The position numbers and the translations under genes were made by a program. This document shows positions 14,809 to 16,697 of a stretch of 16,697 nt of DNA, in pieces (positions within the stretch are counted from its first letter, which is position 1; every line of letters starts with the position of its first letter). The notes under the pieces were generated by a model, which was not told the DNA's origin, ran no database searches, and was given only the letters and a program-made list of their open reading frames with translations. Source of the DNA: JBDTVS01 sp040007095 (GTDB lineage: Bacteria > Acidobacteriota > Vicinamibacteria > Vicinamibacterales > CAVVIG01); the NCBI GenBank assembly GCA_040007095.1, contig JBDTVS010000053.1:1-16697 (forward strand), given 5' to 3'.

Positions 14809-14905
14809 GGGGACAGTGTGAAATGCGAGCGAACTCAAGACCACGGACAGAACCCGCACAGGTCCCGTGCGCCACGCGTACGGGCGGGCAGTAAGATGAA
14901 ACGCC
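14809..14905. promoter_or_regulatory. Divergent intergenic region of the right module with a CGTACGGG box
   Basis: This 97-nt gap lies between the epimerase (leftward) and regulator (rightward) starts. CGTACGGG at 14877-14884 repeats the box of the left module. Together with CCCGTGCG just upstream (about 14864-14871) it forms an imperfect inverted repeat with one mismatch. CACACT lies 9 nt before the ATG in both epimerase leaders. A shared operator for the module regulator is the simplest reading. No strong Shine-Dalgarno precedes either start. Confidence 0.5.
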
Positions 14906-16697
14906 ATGACACCTGCGGCTTCGCCGTCCTTTGGCGCGCAACTCAAAGCGCTGCGCGAGGCCGCGGGCTATACGCAGGAGGAACTCGCGACGATTGCCGG
15001 CCTGTCGGTCCATGCGGTGAGCGCGCTCGAGCGCGGGGAACGCCGGCGGCCTCACGTCGAGACCGTGCGCGCGCTGTCAGCGGCTCTTGACCTGCCTGCG
15101 GCCACCCGTGACGCGCTCGTTGGGAGCGCGCGCGCTCCGGCTCATCACTCGGCGCTCGACGAACTGAGCGCGGTTGCGCTGCCGATGCCTCTGACGACCC
15201 TGCTCGGCAGGGATGCGGACCTGCAGACGCTGCGCGATTGGCTCGCCGATCCCACCGCGCGTCTCATCACGCTGACCGGGCCAGGAGGATCCGGGAAGAC
15301 CCGCCTGGCGCTGGAGATGTCGCGGACGATCGCGGCAGAGGGCACAACCCGCGTAGTGTTCGTCTCATTGGCCGCGACGCTGAATCCCGCGTTCGTCGCA
15401 TCGGGGATCGCCGAGGCTCTGGGGCTGTCGGATCTCGCGGCGGTCGACTTACCGAAGCGCGTGCGTCTCGCATGTGCGGATCACCCCACGTTGCTGGTGC
15501 TCGACAATTTCGAGCAGGTCCTGGACGCGGCGCCGACGGTCGCGGATCTGCTCACAGCGGTGGCGTCGATCCGAGTGCTGGCCACCAGCCGGGCGCCGCT
15601 GCGCCTGCGAGGAGAACGGGAGTACGCCGTCGGACCGCTGGCGATGGCAGTGGACTCGGAGGCGATCTCACCCGCGGACCTGGCACGCGCTCCCGCGGTG
15701 CGCCTCTTCGTGGAACGGGTTCGCGACGTGCAACCTGACTTTCGACTCACCTCCGCCAACGGCGCCACCGTGGCGGCGATTTGTCGACGGCTCGATGCGC
15801 TGCCGCTCGCCCTCGAGCTTGCCGCCCCGTGGATCAAAGTGCTGACCGTCGAGGATCTGCTGCGCCGACTCGCGCACGATGTCCTGCTCTCGACCGTGGG
15901 CCCGCGCGATCTGCCCGAGCGCCAGCGGACCATGAACGCGACGGTCGCCTGGAGTTATCAGCTCCTGGCCCCCGTCGAGCAGCGCGTGTTCCGCAGTCTC
16001 GGCGCGCTTCCGGGGCGTTTTTCGATCGACGCGGCGGCGGCGGTCGTGGCCGGTCGTGAGGGTTCCTCAGCGAGTAGTATCGAGACCCTCCGCGCAGCAG
16101 CGGGATTGATCGATAAAAGCCTCCTGCTACGAGCCGAGACCTCAGTGCCGACTCGTCCGCTGTACCAGATGCTCGAAACCGTGCGCGCATTCGCCGCGTT
16201 CGAGCTCAGCGCGGCGGGCGAGCGAGACGCGGCGCTGCAGGGGCTGGCGCGCTATTGCCTCGGTGAAGCCTCACTCGCGGCGGTGGGGCTGGTGGGACCT
16301 GCGCAGGCCGAATGGTTGGATCGTGTACATGGAGATCTCGAGAACTACCGTGGCAGCCTGACGTGGCTGATCGAGCGAGGCCGCGCCACTGAAGCGTCTG
16401 ACATCGCCTGGGGGCTGATGTTCTTCTGGATGATTCGGGGCCAATCGGCCGAAGGCTTTCGCTGGTACGAACAGATTCTGACCTTGCCATCTCTCCCGCC
16501 GACCGCCGAATCGAGAGCGCTCCTCGGATCGGCCGTCATGTCGTTCACGCAGGGGGACCTCGAGCGCGCCCGCAGCGGGATCACGCGCGGCCTGGCGATC
16601 GCCCAAGACGCCGGCGAACTGGAGCTCGTGGCGTTCGCGGAGAATCTGTGCGGGTATATCGAACACGCCGCTGGGAACGTGACCGCCGCCCACCATC
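14906..16697 (+). CDS. XRE-HTH/NB-ARC ATPase/TPR-like transcriptional regulator (3' end outside window)
   Basis: This encodes at least 597 aa and is still open at the window edge. Residues about 8-62 are an XRE-type helix-turn-helix (LKALREAAGYTQEELATIAG, LSVHAVSALERGERR). Residues about 95-380 form a STAND/NB-ARC ATPase: Walker A GPGGSGKT at 125-132, Walker B LLVLD at 196-200, LATSRAPLRLRGE at 225-237, LPLALE at 299-304. From about 440 the sequence is helical and TPR-like (GLARYCLGEA, FRWYEQIL, GDLERARSG). This is the architecture of signal-integrating ATPase activators related to the AfsR/MalT class. ATG 14906 is fixed by an in-frame TGA at 14897-14899. It probably controls the divergent epimerase-sigma pair through the CGTACGGG box. 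The left copy (36-1350) is a broken version. Confidence 0.9.
   Translation, partial: MTPAASPSFGAQLKALREAAGYTQEELATIAGLSVHAVSALERGERRRPHVETVRALSAALDLPAATRDALVGSARAPAHHSALDELSAVALPMPLTTLLGRDADLQTLRDWLADPTARLITLTGPGGSGKTRLALEMSRTIAAEGTTRVVFVSLAATLNPAFVASGIAEALGLSDLAAVDLPKRVRLACADHPTLLVLDNFEQVLDAAPTVADLLTAVASIRVLATSRAPLRLRGEREYAVGPLAMAVDSEAISPADLARAPAVRLFVERVRDVQPDFRLTSANGATVAAICRRLDALPLALELAAPWIKVLTVEDLLRRLAHDVLLSTVGPRDLPERQRTMNATVAWSYQLLAPVEQRVFRSLGALPGRFSIDAAAAVVAGREGSSASSIETLRAAAGLIDKSLLLRAETSVPTRPLYQMLETVRAFAAFELSAAGERDAALQGLARYCLGEASLAAVGLVGPAQAEWLDRVHGDLENYRGSLTWLIERGRATEASDIAWGLMFFWMIRGQSAEGFRWYEQILTLPSLPPTAESRALLGSAVMSFTQGDLERARSGITRGLAIAQDAGELELVAFAENLCGYIEHAAGNVTAAHH

Noticed and set aside
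1..16697. CRISPR arrays, tRNA and rRNA genes, complete insertion sequences
   Set aside because: No regularly spaced repeats, cloverleaf signatures, rRNA motifs or full-length transposase with terminal inverted repeats were found by eye on either strand.
36..16697. The two modules as terminal inverted repeats of a composite transposon
   Set aside because: The arms are paralogous protein-coding modules with clear divergence and different deletions, no transposase was seen in them, and no target-site duplication can be seen, so mobility as one unit is not supported.

Overview
The window is GC-rich bacterial DNA that most resembles a soil Acidobacteriota genome or metagenome contig. This inference rests on the 3' end of a TIGR03435-type gene (a family expanded in Acidobacteria such as Solibacter), a DUF3455 protein, NxxGxxAF tandem-repeat proteins, a FIMAH-like C-terminus, and an epimerase coupled to an ECF sigma factor. 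No rRNA, tRNA or CRISPR array was seen.

The main architectural feature is a three-gene module present twice, at the two ends and in mirror image. Each copy has an outward-facing ATPase regulator (XRE helix-turn-helix, NB-ARC/STAND ATPase, TPR-like C-terminus). Divergent from it is an inward-facing pair: an atypical NAD-dependent epimerase and an ECF sigma factor overlapping it by exactly 8 nt. In the left copy (36-2969) the regulator is broken: its HTH and Walker A regions are deleted and it is frameshifted. The left epimerase and sigma factor are intact. In the right copy (13063-16697) the regulator is intact and runs off the window, while the epimerase and sigma factor carry frameshifts. 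Both divergent promoter regions contain CGTACGGG boxes, a candidate shared operator.

Between the arms lies a mosaic of intact genes and debris. From left to right: a truncated sigma-54 activator; pieces of NxxGxxAF repeat proteins; a broken HEIGH zinc peptidase fragment; an intact secreted 656-aa protein with an HExxE motif and a FIMAH-like tail; and a cluster of gene ends (TIGR03435, an unknown C-terminus, a PepSY-like C-terminus, an ISL3 transposase piece). Next is a leftward gene set encoding an AurF-like diiron protein, a SAM methyltransferase and an NADPH-dependent FMN reductase. It is bracketed by ISL3 and IS21 remnants. An intact DUF3455 secreted protein and a third NxxGxxAF fragment follow before the right arm.

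Several frameshifts can be repaired by restoring one base in a homopolymer run, so part of the apparent decay could be sequencing error. Missing domains, truncated ends and IS remnants show that real rearrangement also occurred. All family calls come from reading motifs by eye; no database search was run.
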